A stretch of 64,000 nt of DNA from Halothece sp. PCC 7418 (GTDB lineage Bacteria > Cyanobacteriota > Cyanobacteriia > Cyanobacteriales > Rubidibacteraceae), in contig NC_019779.1 in assembly GCF_000317635.1 (NCBI RefSeq), forward strand, positions 2,542,001 through 2,606,000. The letters are read 5' to 3'. The position numbers and the translations under genes were made by a program. The stretch's first letter is position 1; every line of letters starts with the position of its first letter. The notes under the pieces are model-generated. The model saw only the letters and a program-made list of their open reading frames with translations. It did no database searches and was not told the origin of the DNA. Below are positions 7,951-17,000 of this stretch, in pieces.

Positions 7951-9300
7951 TTACTCGCGAGAGAATAAGGTGAAACCAAGGGCAACTGGAATCATCATAC
8001 AACAAGCATAGAGTCCCGATTGATAAGAGCCAAAGGTTTCTTTAAATAACGCTAATAAGGAAGGTCCGATCGCGCTGCCAATCACTAAACTGGTCATCTG
8101 CATCCCGCCGATCGCACCTAAATAAGCCCGTCCAAACAAACGCGGTAAAGCAATTGTGGTTAACGTCGCAAAGAAACCACCACTCGCCCCTAACCCCAGA
8201 ATGCCAATAATTCGCCAAGGGAGAAGGTTTAAGTGAGCCATTCCCACAAAGCCTAACAATTGCAGCAGCAATAACGTCACAACCAGCCACTTTAAACGGA
8301 CGCGATCTGAAATCACCCCAACTAAAAAACCTGTAATCGTCGCTAAAATGCCAATGGGTAGGAATAAACTCACCGCTTGCTGTTCTGTGAGTCCGCCTTG
8401 TGTGCCTAAATCCACTAAGTTAAACGTAATTCCAGTGACGGTTAAAGAATGAATAGAAAGAGCAAGGGTAACACTCCAAAATTCAAGGGTTTTAATCGCC
8501 TGTGACGCATTGAGTTCCCCCACTTTTGCCACATTGGGCGTTGATGCTTGCTGATTAGAACTTTCTTTGCTTTCAGGAGGTGTTCCATCCATGGTCAGCC
8601 CACAGACCTCGGGATGATCCCGATAGAAAAGCCACCCGAGCAAGGTCATCCCCAAGCCAACCGTCACCGCTAAACCCAACCAACCCCCACGCCAACCTAA
8701 ACCTCGAATCCAAAAACTGAGGAGTAACGGTGCAGCAGAAAAGCCAAAAGAAATAAACACATTTGCTATCCCAGAGACGAATCCGCGACGACGGTCAAAC
8801 CATTTGCCTAACATCGTCCGACTGACGAGGGTGAGAATCCCTTGTCCTGTGAAACGGAGGGCAATAAATCCCACTGCCATCACCCCTAAGCCAATGAGAG
8901 ACCGATCAATTGCTGGTAGGGAATCATTGAGGAGCGCGATCGTATAGTCACAGAGGCTTAAATAAACTAAGGTCAGTCCTAACCCGATTGAGGCTAACAT
9001 CACCGTCAATCGCGCCCCAAAACGGTCAATGAGCCTTCCGCCGAGGGGAAGTAAGAAGCCACTGCCTAACGTGCCAATGAGATACGCTGAACTCAGTTGA
9101 ACCCGAGATAGCCCTGTTGCTTCTATAACAGGATCGGTAAAGACACTAACCCCTGCAGTTTGTCCAGGAATGCTGAATAATGTCCCAACAGTGGCAAAAA
9201 CAGCAATCACCCAGCCATAAAAGAAGGGAAAGCGCTTTGGTGAAATCGGAAAATTGGGATCAAAGGCGGTTTTGAGAAACGGAAAACGAGATAATTTCAA
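7951..9300 (-). CDS. MFS transporter, monocarboxylate/OFA-like
   Basis: 449 residues with about 12 hydrophobic segments and a hydrophilic loop near residues 220-255 between the two halves. The N-terminal half has the MFS-type motif GGRLIDRFGARLTV between segments 2 and 3. FPFFYGWVIAVFA at the start is typical of the oxalate/formate antiporter-like and monocarboxylate branch. The substrate cannot be read from sequence. The start ATG at 9300 is followed by a short cytoplasmic N-terminus. The gene stands alone, with repeat-rich sequence upstream. Confidence 0.85.
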   Translation of the reverse strand: MKLSRFPFLKTAFDPNFPISPKRFPFFYGWVIAVFATVGTLFSIPGQTAGVSVFTDPVIEATGLSRVQLSSAYLIGTLGSGFLLPLGGRLIDRFGARLTVMLASIGLGLTLVYLSLCDYTIALLNDSLPAIDRSLIGLGVMAVGFIALRFTGQGILTLVSRTMLGKWFDRRRGFVSGIANVFISFGFSAAPLLLSFWIRGLGWRGGWLGLAVTVGLGMTLLGWLFYRDHPEVCGLTMDGTPPESKESSNQQASTPNVAKVGELNASQAIKTLEFWSVTLALSIHSLTVTGITFNLVDLGTQGGLTEQQAVSLFLPIGILATITGFLVGVISDRVRLKWLVVTLLLLQLLGFVGMAHLNLLPWRIIGILGLGASGGFFATLTTIALPRLFGRAYLGAIGGMQMTSLVIGSAIGPSLLALFKETFGSYQSGLYACCMMIPVALGFTLFSRE

Positions 9301-9353
9301 TGAGTTATTGGTTCTTGGTTTTTAGTTCGTTGTTGTTTGGTCACTGGTCAAGG

Positions 9354-9905
9354 TTACTCCCCATATTCTTGGAGAAACGCAAGAAAATCGGTTAAGGCTC
9401 TTCCGTTGGATTCACTGGCTTCGAGTTGATACCGTATTTGGAGAATATACCATCGATTTTGGATTCGAGCACGGCGAGCTGCTCGTTCTCTTTCTTCAGC
9501 TGCTCGTTCTCTTTCTTCAGCTGCTCGGTTTCTTTCTCGATCTGCTGCGCGATTGAGCTTCGCTCACCGCCGAAGGCGATCGCGCTGTATTTCTCGGTAT
9601 CTTCTTTCAACTCTTTCATTCTCTGCTCGTGTTTCTTCTTCGCTTCTTCTTCTTTCTTCTGCGCTTCTTCTCGCTTCATCTTCAGCCAAGCGATTTGTTT
9701 CTCGGTTTCGACGGTTCCACTCAACGCCGAAATTAACCACTGCCACCATGAGGGCTGCCACGGTGAGTCGGTTACTCCAGAGTCTGGGTTCGGTGATTTG
9801 TCCGAGGATTGTGAAATCTTGTTCATCATAAAAACGTAAAAAGGCAACGGCAATGGTCAGGAGAGTTAACAGGGTTCCGGGAAGGAGAGAAAGAAAGTTA
9901 ATCAA
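9354..9905 (-). pseudogene. coiled-coil membrane protein interrupted by in-frame TGA
   Basis: Read on the minus strand from the ATG at 9905, the frame is open for 113 codons, meets TGA at 9564-9566, and continues for 69 sense codons to TAA at 9354-9356. The N-terminus has two membrane segments (about 1-23 and 45-62). A long R/E-rich coiled coil then crosses the TGA without a break: RRYREIQRDRLRR before, AKLNRAADRERNRAAEERE after. It ends in an ordered tail, RALTDFLAFLQEYGE. The continuous character on both sides suggests one ancestral protein of about 183 residues, with CGA to TGA the simplest change. A 21-bp tandem repeat (9485-9526) encodes the coil. It could also be a sequencing error. Confidence 0.7.
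9485..9547. repeat. 21-bp tandem repeat inside coiled-coil gene
   Basis: Two exact copies of a 21-base unit (9485-9505 and 9506-9526) are followed by a diverged third copy (9527-9547). The unit is seven codons, so each copy adds one coiled-coil heptad. It also keeps a second minus-strand frame open, where it reads QLKKENE. Confidence 0.85.
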
Positions 9906-9939
9906 TATAGAAACGTATCTTTGTTATTGCTTATTAGTT

Positions 9940-10031
9940 ATTCGTTATTTGGAAAGTCATCAAAGAACAAGGAACAAAGAACAAAGAACAAAAATTAAGA
10001 ATGTACCTCATGAGAGTAAACACTGCTATGG
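9940..10031. repeat. MITE-like repeat end with AACAAAG run
   Basis: A run of AACAAAG-type units (about 9963-9992) is followed by GAATGTACCTCATGAGA at 9999-10015 and ends in CTGCTAT at 10023-10029. The 17-mer is identical to 57532-57548 in the complete 160-bp element, and the A-rich run has the same layout. It lies just beyond the end of mnmA. Confidence 0.7.
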
Positions 10032-11096
10032 TCAAGACTCAAACCGTTCAATCACTCCCCCCCCAAGGACAACATCGCCATCATAAAGGACAGCAGCTTG
10101 ACCAGGTGTTACACCAAATTGAGGGTCTTCAAAAATCAGTTTGACACGCCCAGTTTCTAAAGGAACAATGCTCACTGTCGCAGGACGAGAGCGATAGCGA
10201 ATTTGCACTTCTGCTTGAATGGGGGCTTCTGGCTCTGGAATGGATAACCAGTTGATATGTCCCACTGTGCATTCTTTTTGAGTTCCACTGTCACGATTCC
10301 CCACCACTACTTGATTCATCACTGGATCAAGTTTAATCACATAGAGGGGTTCTGGTGCAGAAATGCCTAAACCTTTTCGTTGTCCGATGGTGTAATGATG
10401 AATGCCATCATGATGCCCTAAAACTTTTCCCGCTTCGTTGACAATTTCTCCTTGTTTTTGGTTGATATGTTGGTCTAAAAACTGACGCATAGAACCATGG
10501 GCTTCTACTAAACATAAATCTTGGCTTTCGGGTTTCGCAGCCGTTTTTAAGTTGTATTCTTGGGCAATTTGGCGAGTTTCCGATTTTTCTTTTTCACCAA
10601 GGGGGAAAATGGTGTGCGCTAATAAATCTTGGGGTAAATCGTAGAGGAAATAAGATTGATCTTTTGCGCGATCGCGCGCCCGCAGTAATTGATAATGCCC
10701 CGATTCAGAATTATATTCAATCCGTGCATAATGTCCAGTAGCAACACAATCAATGCCTAAATTTTCTCGCGCATAAGTCAACATCGGCGAGAATTTCACT
10801 GTTTTATTGCACTGGGAGCAGGGTAAGGGGGTAATTCCAGATTCATAGCCTGACACCAGATAATTGAGAACATTATTTTCAAACTGTTCCCGACTATCGA
10901 CAATATGATGAGGAATGCCTAACTGTTCACAAATAAACGCAGCATCCACCATCCCTTCTGAACAGCATTGACCTTTTCCTTTCATAAGCCACAGCGTTAA
11001 TCCTTCCACCGCATATCCTTGGTGGTGCAAGATTGCAGCAGCAGTTGAACTATCAACGCCTCCTGATAAACCAACAACAACTTTTTTTGTCATCAT
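10032..11096 (-). CDS. mnmA: tRNA-specific 2-thiouridylase MnmA
   Basis: 354 residues. It makes the 2-thiouridine at position 34 of tRNAs for Lys, Glu and Gln, using ATP and a persulfide sulfur donor. The PP-loop SGGVDSS is at 11-17. The two catalytic cysteines can be placed as C96 (in [10 protein letters not shown]) and C195 (in ESQDLCLVE). The tRNA-contact region [11 protein letters not shown] is also present. The length is normal. Two ATGs are adjacent at the start (MMTKK). It is a single gene with structured sequence upstream and a MITE-like end right after the stop. Confidence 0.95.
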   Translation of the reverse strand: MMTKKVVVGLSGGVDSSTAAAILHHQGYAVEGLTLWLMKGKGQCCSEGMVDAAFICEQLGIPHHIVDSREQFENNVLNYLVSGYESGITPLPCSQCNKTVKFSPMLTYARENLGIDCVATGHYARIEYNSESGHYQLLRARDRAKDQSYFLYDLPQDLLAHTIFPLGEKEKSETRQIAQEYNLKTAAKPESQDLCLVEAHGSMRQFLDQHINQKQGEIVNEAGKVLGHHDGIHHYTIGQRKGLGISAPEPLYVIKLDPVMNQVVVGNRDSGTQKECTVGHINWLSIPEPEAPIQAEVQIRYRSRPATVSIVPLETGRVKLIFEDPQFGVTPGQAAVLYDGDVVLGGGVIERFES

Positions 11097-11125
11097 TCAA
11101 TCACGGGTTTGAAATCCTGTTGTTT

Positions 11126-11200
11126 ACGACGTTAAGGACAGGGGTGGAAATCCCTGTGGTGTAAGGATTACACAATTTTAACCGACCAGTTCAGGTCGCA
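11126..11200. other. cluster of three small hairpins
   Basis: Three inverted repeats stand in a row between mnmA and the divergent gene at 11321: ACAGGG/CCCTGT (11138-11157), GTGTAA/TTACAC (11159-11173) and CGACC/GGTCG (11183-11198). Sequence at 11108-11126 (GAAATCCTGTTGTTTAC) resembles 11146-11164 (GAAATCCCTGTGGTGTAA), an imperfect direct repeat. This could be a leader structure of mnmA or a decayed repeat element; I cannot name it. Confidence 0.4.
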
Positions 11201-11320
11201 CTTCTAGCCACTTCCTTACCCCCTAGGCTAGCACTGTTACTTGCCAATTGTTATCATTCCGAAAGATGCTCTCCTCACCCCCCCCCTGTCCATTTTGCAA
11301 ATGCCGATTCTGAACTCGCT

Positions 11321-12079
11321 ATGCTAAAAGCACTCAACTGTTTTGGACGTTCTTTGCTGGTTTTCAATTCTCTCTTACTGCTCAGTACTAGCAGTACAAC
11401 AGCACAAACTTTACCGCCCCCACCGACCGCACAAGACGTTTATCAATTCAACGCCCCTAATCATCCTAACAGTCAGACCCTATTTCGGGTACAAATTTAT
11501 GGAAACAGTGAACAATTATTATCCTTAGTGCGTCGCGTAGAGCCCGACGCATTTGTTCCCGAAGGAAAAAACATTATTCAAGCGGGACTCTTTTCCGATG
11601 CCATCAATGCCCGAGAATTAGTCCAATCTTTATCAGAACAAGGTATTACTGCTGATATTATTGAAGTGGCAAAACCTCGAAATGTCTCTTCTCAAGCTAA
11701 CCCCTCCTCGCGAGAATACATTTCTCTTTCTACTCCCACAGAAACTGAAACTTCTGTTAGAGATCATCAAAATTCTGTCCCTGAAAAACCCGAGTTTATT
11801 CCCCTCGCCGTAGAAACGACACCTCCAACTCCCGAAGCAGAGAGGAAAACAAGCACCCGAAGCTATTATGTCGTTATTCCCACTCGTGAGAAAAACTTAT
11901 CGGAAACCGCCCAAGCCGTAGCAGCAGCAGGGGTCAATCAAGACCTGATTTGGGAACGGAATGCACCGCGAGGGACTCATGTTGCAGTGGGACCGTTTTC
12001 TCATCGGGCGCAAGCGAGTCGCTGGAGTAGTCAACTGGAAACTGAAGGTTTAAATGCAAGAGTGTATTTTGGTCCATGA
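11321..12079 (+). CDS. secreted SPOR-like domain protein
   Basis: 252 residues with an N-terminal signal peptide (about 1-28, ending near TTAQ). Two regions have SPOR-like character: residues about 50-120 (FRVQIYG, then IIQAGLFSDAINARELVQSLSEQGI) and 180-252 (SYYVVIPTR, then HVAVGPFSHRAQASRWSSQLETEG). Each pairs a beta strand with the G-F-S-A helix found in repeats of this fold. A proline, serine and threonine-rich linker of about 60 residues separates them. SPOR domains bind peptidoglycan, so a periplasmic wall-associated role is inferred. The stop overlaps the next gene by 4 bp (ATGA). Confidence 0.7.
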   Translation: MLKALNCFGRSLLVFNSLLLLSTSSTTAQTLPPPPTAQDVYQFNAPNHPNSQTLFRVQIYGNSEQLLSLVRRVEPDAFVPEGKNIIQAGLFSDAINARELVQSLSEQGITADIIEVAKPRNVSSQANPSSREYISLSTPTETETSVRDHQNSVPEKPEFIPLAVETTPPTPEAERKTSTRSYYVVIPTREKNLSETAQAVAAAGVNQDLIWERNAPRGTHVAVGPFSHRAQASRWSSQLETEGLNARVYFGP

Positions 12080-12687
12080 GTGAAAAACAATTTGCCCCCG
12101 CGACACAGCGCAATCGCGATCCCATCCTAGAGCTTTTACAGCAAGTGTTACCCCCACAAGGGACAGTCTTAGAAATTGCCAGTGGAACGGGAGAACACGC
12201 CGTTTATTTTGCCCCTCAGTTGCGTCCGCGTCAGTGGCTCCCCTCAGAACCGAATCCGATCTTGCAAGAGAGTATTCGGGCTTGGCAAGAAGAATTTCCC
12301 TGTGATGTTCTTTCACCTCCGATCACGATTGATGTGATGGAAAAAGATTGGGTCCAAGACTTGTCTGGGCAACAGTTTTGCGCTTTGGTTGCCATTAATT
12401 TAATTCATATTGCCCCTTGGCAAGCCTGTGTAGGCTTAATGGCAGGAGGAGAACAGTTGCTGCCCAGTGGGGGAATTTTATATCTATATGGTCCATTTAA
12501 GCAGGGTGGTGAACACACTGCCGACAGTAATGCTGCTTTTGATCAAAGTTTGCAACAACAAAATCCCCAGTGGGGAGTTCGGAATTTAGAAACTGTGGTT
12601 TCTCTGGCTCAGAAACATAAACTAGAATTACAAGAAGTTGTTGCGATGCCGACAAATAATTTGTCCCTTGTCTTTCGACACTTGTAA
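12076..12687 (+). CDS. DUF938 SAM-dependent methyltransferase-like protein
   Basis: 203 residues matching the DUF938 family. It has a methyltransferase motif I (VLEIASGTGEHA near residues 32-43) and the family's N-terminal FAPATQRNRDPIL. The conserved INLIHIAPW and LYGPFKQGGEHTADSN segments follow. The substrate is unknown. The start overlaps the stop of the SPOR-like gene by 4 bp, so translation is probably coupled. lgt follows after 50 bp on the same strand. Confidence 0.85.
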   Translation: MSEKQFAPATQRNRDPILELLQQVLPPQGTVLEIASGTGEHAVYFAPQLRPRQWLPSEPNPILQESIRAWQEEFPCDVLSPPITIDVMEKDWVQDLSGQQFCALVAINLIHIAPWQACVGLMAGGEQLLPSGGILYLYGPFKQGGEHTADSNAAFDQSLQQQNPQWGVRNLETVVSLAQKHKLELQEVVAMPTNNLSLVFRHL

Positions 12688-12737
12688 TTGTTCGGATTTC
12701 TTGTTAAGTTAGCTTTTGCTTGTTGGTTCTAGTTCCT

Positions 12738-13592
12738 ATGCTTTCTCTTCTTGCCTTTCAATTTCAATCTCCAGGGCCGATTCTTGTTGAGTTAGGGCCG
12801 ATTACGATTCGCTGGTATGGTTTACTGATTGCCAGTGCGGTTATTATTGGCGTTTTTTTATCTCAATATTTAGCGCAAAAACGGAATATTAATCCTGACT
12901 TGTTAGGAGATCTATCAATTTGGCTGGTGTTAGCAGCAATTCCTGGGGCAAGACTTTATTATGTTGCTTTTGAATGGGAAAAATATGCTCAACGTCCAGA
13001 GGCGATTATTGCCATTTGGCAAGGGGGAATTGCAATTCATGGGGCAATTATTGGCGGCGCGATCGCTGCTTTAATTTTTGCCAGAATTAATCGGATTTCT
13101 TTTTGGCAATTAGCCGATTTAGTCAGTCCGTCTTTAATTTTAGGGCAAGCCATTGGACGCTGGGGGAATTTCTTTAATTCGGAAGCGTTTGGGACACCCA
13201 CTGCTCTGCCTTGGAAACTATATATTCCTCCTGCTAATCGTCCCCCTCAATATGCAGAGGAAGCCTTTTTTCATCCCACTTTTCTCTATGAATCAATGTG
13301 GAATTTAGGGGTGTTTGCTTTGTTGATTTATCTCTTTTTCTGGGGATTGAAACACCCCAATCGCTATCGCGTCGGAACCCTTGCATTTGTTTATATGGCA
13401 GCGTATAGCTGCGGTCGAATTTGGATTGAAGGCTTACGAACCGATAGTTTAATGTTAGGCTCAATTCAAGTTGCCCAACTGATTAGTTTGTTTGGAATTA
13501 TCGTTGGGATTTTTGGCTTAATCTGGCTCTATCAAATGAGACATTCTCTGCCAGATGTTGTCTCTAAACAAAAAACAATCAATAACGAATAA
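12738..13592 (+). CDS. lgt: prolipoprotein diacylglyceryl transferase
   Basis: 284 residues from the ATG at 12738. An in-frame TTG at 12720 would add six residues with no benefit. Lgt moves diacylglycerol from phosphatidylglycerol to the lipobox cysteine of prelipoproteins at the inner membrane. About seven membrane segments are visible. The signature regions [14 protein letters not shown] and [13 protein letters not shown] are intact, as is [11 protein letters not shown]. Candidate substrates in this window are Psb27, the cyclophilin and the 48-residue lipoprotein at 18671. Confidence 0.93.
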   Translation: MLSLLAFQFQSPGPILVELGPITIRWYGLLIASAVIIGVFLSQYLAQKRNINPDLLGDLSIWLVLAAIPGARLYYVAFEWEKYAQRPEAIIAIWQGGIAIHGAIIGGAIAALIFARINRISFWQLADLVSPSLILGQAIGRWGNFFNSEAFGTPTALPWKLYIPPANRPPQYAEEAFFHPTFLYESMWNLGVFALLIYLFFWGLKHPNRYRVGTLAFVYMAAYSCGRIWIEGLRTDSLMLGSIQVAQLISLFGIIVGIFGLIWLYQMRHSLPDVVSKQKTINNE

Positions 13593-13605
13593 ATCAAGAT
13601 CAATT

Positions 13606-14403
13606 ATGCTCAAACCTGCGGTTTATATTGTTGGGGCTGGTCCAGGTGACCCTGAGTTACTGACGATTAAAGCAAAGAAAATTTTAGATCAAGCGGATGT
13701 TATTTTATATGCCAATTCTTTAGTGCCCAAGCAAGTATTAAAGGATGTTCGCGCTGATGCAAAATTAATCCCGACGGGAAGTAAAACCTTAGAAGATATT
13801 GTTCCGTTGATGATTGAAAAAGTTCGGAACAATCAATCAGTGGTGCGTCTTCATTCGGGAGATTTAACGCTTTATAGTGCCATCCATGAACAAATGCAAG
13901 CGTTAGCAGAAGCAAATGTTCCTGTGGAATTAATCCCTGGAATTAGTGCCTTTCAGGATGCAGCAGCGAAGTTGGGAGTCGAATTAACGGTTCCAGGGCT
14001 GGTGCAGACCATTATTTTAGCGCGAATTAGCGGACGGGCCTCCTCGGTACCAGAAGCGGAAGAATTAGCCTCTCTGGCTGCTCATAAGGCGAGTTTAGCT
14101 CTCTATTTAGCAGCCCGTCATGTGGAAAATGCACAAGCCAAGTTATTAGAATATTATCCCGAAGATACGCCTGTTGCCATTTGCTATCGTCTGGGTTGGG
14201 AAGATGAGAAAATTCGGGTTGTTCCCCTGAAGGAAATGGCAGAAATCTCTCGCAAGGAAGATTTAATTCGGACAACTATGTATCTAATCAGTCCGGCTTT
14301 AGCTGGAAAACAAGTGGCAGCGCGATCTCAACTCTATCATCCAGAACACTCCCATCTGTTCCGACAAAGCAAACAATCGAGGAGCGACCTTCATTCAGTA
14401 TAA
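13606..14403 (+). CDS. cobM: precorrin-4 C11-methyltransferase
   Basis: 265 residues from the ATG at 13606. An upstream in-frame start at 13555 lies inside lgt and adds residues unlike the family. The enzyme methylates C11 of the corrin precursor with SAM during cobalamin synthesis. The SAM-binding motif VGAGPGDPELLTIKAKK is at residues 6-22. The family's LHSGDLTLYSAIHEQ and LIPGISAFQDAAAKLGVELT follow. It lies 13 bp after lgt on the same strand. A related methylase (cobA) is at 39900 in the siroheme pair. Confidence 0.93.
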   Translation: MLKPAVYIVGAGPGDPELLTIKAKKILDQADVILYANSLVPKQVLKDVRADAKLIPTGSKTLEDIVPLMIEKVRNNQSVVRLHSGDLTLYSAIHEQMQALAEANVPVELIPGISAFQDAAAKLGVELTVPGLVQTIILARISGRASSVPEAEELASLAAHKASLALYLAARHVENAQAKLLEYYPEDTPVAICYRLGWEDEKIRVVPLKEMAEISRKEDLIRTTMYLISPALAGKQVAARSQLYHPEHSHLFRQSKQSRSDLHSV

Positions 14404-14645
14404 GATTGAGGTCATTCCAGAGGGATCAAAATTGGAAAAATCTTGACTTTCAAACTCCCTTGGGGCGAAAGGGATAGCTTGAGCAGAGAAGGCTGCTGTT
14501 GCTAAAAGGATTTTTGTGACTAGGAAGCCTCTAGCTTGATGGGGATAAAAAATACATAAAAAGACTATTTCGTATAATTTTTGTCATAAATCTTAGCATT
14601 CATAGACCTAGAATTGAAGCATAATCGCCATCAGGAGGATGAATA

Positions 14646-15068
14646 ATGAGTTTAGTCAGTGGTGTTGAGATTTATGCTCTAGACTCCATCCAAGGGGGAA
14701 TGTCTCAATTTTATACTCCGCAAGCCAGCAATGAAACCATGCTGGTGGAGATTCCTGCCAATAGCGTTGATGATTTATTTGTGCATCATTTCCAAACGGA
14801 TCAGTTATTAGTGGTACGGGGTGCGTTTATTCTGGTGGTCTTACAAAACCGTCAATATCAATATATTCATTTGCGCGATCGCTGCCCGCAAGTGGTCAAG
14901 ATTCCCCCCGGAATTCCCCATACTGCTATTAATCCCTACTCGGAAAAGTGTGTTTTAGTGAACGCCGTCTTGAGGCACGGTCAACCGCACCCGAAAGACT
15001 ATCAGCCCTTACCCCCCCCATTTCCCTATAACCTTGATTGGGTGCAAAAAGAAGTTTGCAGAGCCTAG
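14646..15068 (+). CDS. cupin-fold protein, sugar-epimerase-like
   Basis: 140 residues with a single cupin-type barrel. Features are FVHHFQTDQLLVVRGAFILVVL in the middle and VKIPPGIPHTAINPYSEKCVLVNAVLRHG near the end, the latter containing the PPG-PH turn of RmlC-like cupins. It resembles dTDP-4-dehydrorhamnose 3,5-epimerase relatives but is shorter, so catalysis is doubtful. The start has an excellent RBS (AGGAGG at 14633-14638). The 240 bp upstream, back to cobM, hold no gene that I can see. Confidence 0.7.
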   Translation: MSLVSGVEIYALDSIQGGMSQFYTPQASNETMLVEIPANSVDDLFVHHFQTDQLLVVRGAFILVVLQNRQYQYIHLRDRCPQVVKIPPGIPHTAINPYSEKCVLVNAVLRHGQPHPKDYQPLPPPFPYNLDWVQKEVCRA

Positions 15069-15146
15069 TTGAAATTAGACACTTGATCAAAATGCCTTAA
15101 AATTAAAGCACCAAGGACAAGTGGTGTCTTAATTTAACAGGTGACT

Positions 15147-15785
15147 ATGCCCTTACTGATTTTGGTTGCGGAGGATGATCCCGGAATTCAACTTGCCGTA
15201 CAAGACTATTTAGAACTTTTAGGTTACAGTGTGATCACTGCTAAAAATGGTGATGAAGCACTCGAGCAACTCGAAAAATATCATCCTCATTTGATTGTCG
15301 CGGATATCAAAATGCCAAAAAAGGATGGGTTTGAATTGATTCAAACGGTGAGAGAGCGTCCCGAGTTCCGCCTTTTACCCGTCATTTTTCTAACCGAACG
15401 AGGGACAACTGCCGATCGCGTGCGAGGTTATCAAGCAGGCTGTGATGTCTATCTGCCTAAGCCCTTTGAAATGGAGGAGTTGGGGGCGGTGATTCAGAAT
15501 CTGTTAGCGCGATCGCAGATGGCTCAATCCGAACAAGCCTTTCACTCTCCCTCCCATCCAGCGTCATTACCAGAAGAAGACCAAGAGGATTTCCATTTTA
15601 CCCAACGGGAAACCGATGTTTTAGAACTTTTAACCCAAGGGCTATCTAATACGGAAATGGGACACCAGTTACATTTGAGTCCCCGAACTGTGGAAAAATA
15701 TGTCAGTAGCCTTTTAAGGAAGACTGAAACCAATAATCGCGCGGAATTGGTCAGTTTTGCTTTGAAACACCACCTAATCCCCTAA
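15147..15785 (+). CDS. NarL/LuxR-type response regulator (Ycf29-like)
   Basis: 212 residues from the ATG at 15147; a GTG two codons upstream (15141) is the alternative. The receiver domain has the acidic pocket AEDD, phospho-acceptor D53 (VADIKMP) and the conserved lysine K105 (YLPKPFE). After a linker, a LuxR-type helix-turn-helix occupies the last 65 residues (FTQRETDVLELLTQGLSNTEMG, SPRTVEKYVSSLLRKT). The sequence resembles the plastid-encoded ycf29 regulator. Its partner kinase is not adjacent. sfsA starts immediately after the stop, so the two are co-transcribed. Confidence 0.88.
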   Translation: MPLLILVAEDDPGIQLAVQDYLELLGYSVITAKNGDEALEQLEKYHPHLIVADIKMPKKDGFELIQTVRERPEFRLLPVIFLTERGTTADRVRGYQAGCDVYLPKPFEMEELGAVIQNLLARSQMAQSEQAFHSPSHPASLPEEDQEDFHFTQRETDVLELLTQGLSNTEMGHQLHLSPRTVEKYVSSLLRKTETNNRAELVSFALKHHLIP

Positions 15786-16520
15786 ATGATTGCAGACCTA
15801 ATTTATTCTTACTCTCCCCGCCAAGCTGGAACGCTAATTAAACGTTATAAACGCTTTCTCGCTGATATTAAACTGTCATCAGGAGAAGTGATTACCGCCC
15901 ATTGTCCCAATACTGGCCCCATGATAGGGGTTTCTACCCCGGGTAGCCCTGTGCTTGTCTCTTACAGCGATAATCCTAAGCGCAAACACGCCTATACTTG
16001 GGAAGCCATTCAAGTGAATGATACTGTTCCCACTTGGGTCGGGATTAATACTAGCTTACCGAATCGGGTGATTAAATCAGCTTTAGAGAATCATCTTTTA
16101 CCAGATCTCGCCCATCGTTATGAAACAGTTCGTCCAGAAGTGCGCTATGGGAAAGATCACAAAAGTCGGATTGATTTTTTATTAACGGGAAAAGAAGATC
16201 GACCGATTTATTTAGAGGTAAAAAATGTCACTTGGGCAAAAGAAACAAACGCTCTTTTTCCAGATACAGTGACCACTCGCGGTCAAAAACATTTGCGAGA
16301 GTTGATGGCTTTATTACCAGAAGCGCATCCCATTATGTTGTACTTTATTAATCGCGGTGACTGTACTCATTTTAGTGTAGGGGAAACGGCTGATCCAAAA
16401 TATGCGGAACTTTTAGCAGCAGCCATCGAAAAAGGGGTAGAAGTTCTTCCCTATCGCTTTGAAAATGCAACGGAAGGGATTAGGTTTTTAGGGAAAGCAG
16501 AATTAGTCAGTAGTCATTAG
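15786..16520 (+). CDS. sfsA: SfsA family protein
   Basis: 244 residues. N-terminal OB-like region (IKRYKRFLADIKLSSGEVITAHCPNTGPM) and a nuclease-like core with YGKDHKSRIDFLL and YLEVKNVTW, matching SfsA. In E. coli the protein affects sugar fermentation and has been described as a DNA/RNA nuclease; the residues for a PD-(D/E)xK-like site (D, E-x-K) are present. It begins at the base after the response regulator stop. The final codons run into an AGTCATT tandem repeat (16506-16531), so the C-terminal end may have been altered by repeat growth. Confidence 0.9.
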   Translation: MIADLIYSYSPRQAGTLIKRYKRFLADIKLSSGEVITAHCPNTGPMIGVSTPGSPVLVSYSDNPKRKHAYTWEAIQVNDTVPTWVGINTSLPNRVIKSALENHLLPDLAHRYETVRPEVRYGKDHKSRIDFLLTGKEDRPIYLEVKNVTWAKETNALFPDTVTTRGQKHLRELMALLPEAHPIMLYFINRGDCTHFSVGETADPKYAELLAAAIEKGVEVLPYRFENATEGIRFLGKAELVSSH

Positions 16521-16531
16521 TCATTAGTCAT
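16503..16531. repeat. AGTCATT heptanucleotide tandem repeat
   Basis: AGTCATT is repeated three times with one diverged unit before it (AGTCAGT). It overlaps the last codons of sfsA and its stop. The same short units recur in other spacers of this window, for example 36205-36240. Confidence 0.7.
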
Positions 16532-16579
16532 TGATAAAAAATGGTAAAATCTGGCTACAGAAATTTTGAGACTTAACTG

Positions 16580-16999
16580 ATGTTTATAAAATCAATGCTT
16601 AAACGATTGCTTACTTTAACCCTTGTCGTGATGATTAGTGTGGTGGGCTTAGCTGGCTGTAGCGGTGCTGATACGGGTTTAACAGGAAATTATCGTCAAG
16701 ATACTCTCACTGTATTGGAAACCCTACGGACAACCTTAGAAATTTCAGTAGATGATCCCAATCGGGAAGAAATCCGTGCCAAAGCCCGTGAGCAACTTAA
16801 TGATTATGCAGCCCGTTATCGTCGCGATGAAGAAGTTGCTGGACTGCGCTCTTTTACCACCATGCAAACGGCTCTTAATGCCTTAGCTAACTATTATACG
16901 TCCGCTTATGCCACACGCCCCATTCCGCAAAGAGTGAAGGATCGGGTGTCTCAGGAGTTTGCACAAGTGGAACGGGCGTTACGACGAGAAGAAGCCTAG
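16580..16999 (+). CDS. psb27: photosystem II assembly lipoprotein Psb27
   Basis: 139 residues. A lipoprotein signal peptide ends at lipobox LAGC (C27). The mature four-helix protein has the Psb27 pattern GNYRQDTLTVLETLR, DYAARYRRD and FTTMQTALNALANYY. Psb27 binds CP43 on the lumen side during photosystem II assembly and repair, before the oxygen-evolving cluster is built. An internal ATG at codon 6 is possible as start. It is a single gene, and its partner CP43 (psbC) is in this window at 60391. Confidence 0.93.
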   Translation: MFIKSMLKRLLTLTLVVMISVVGLAGCSGADTGLTGNYRQDTLTVLETLRTTLEISVDDPNREEIRAKAREQLNDYAARYRRDEEVAGLRSFTTMQTALNALANYYTSAYATRPIPQRVKDRVSQEFAQVERALRREEA

Positions 17000-17000
17000 T

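Noticed and set aside
9426-9839. plus-strand serine/cysteine/phenylalanine-rich frame
   Set aside because: It is the complement of the coiled-coil coding sequence, with a composition (SFSFFSCS) typical of antisense of E/K/Q repeats.
9392-9853. 153-codon minus-strand frame with QLKKENE heptads
   Set aside because: It overlaps the TGA-interrupted gene in another frame. It is open mainly because of the 21-bp repeat, and its N-terminus lacks the clear membrane segments and the ordered tail of the other frame. It cannot be fully excluded.
14404-14645. possible riboswitch or small RNA between cobM and the cupin gene
   Set aside because: I found no B12-box or stable conserved stem; only AT-rich sequence with a good RBS at its end.
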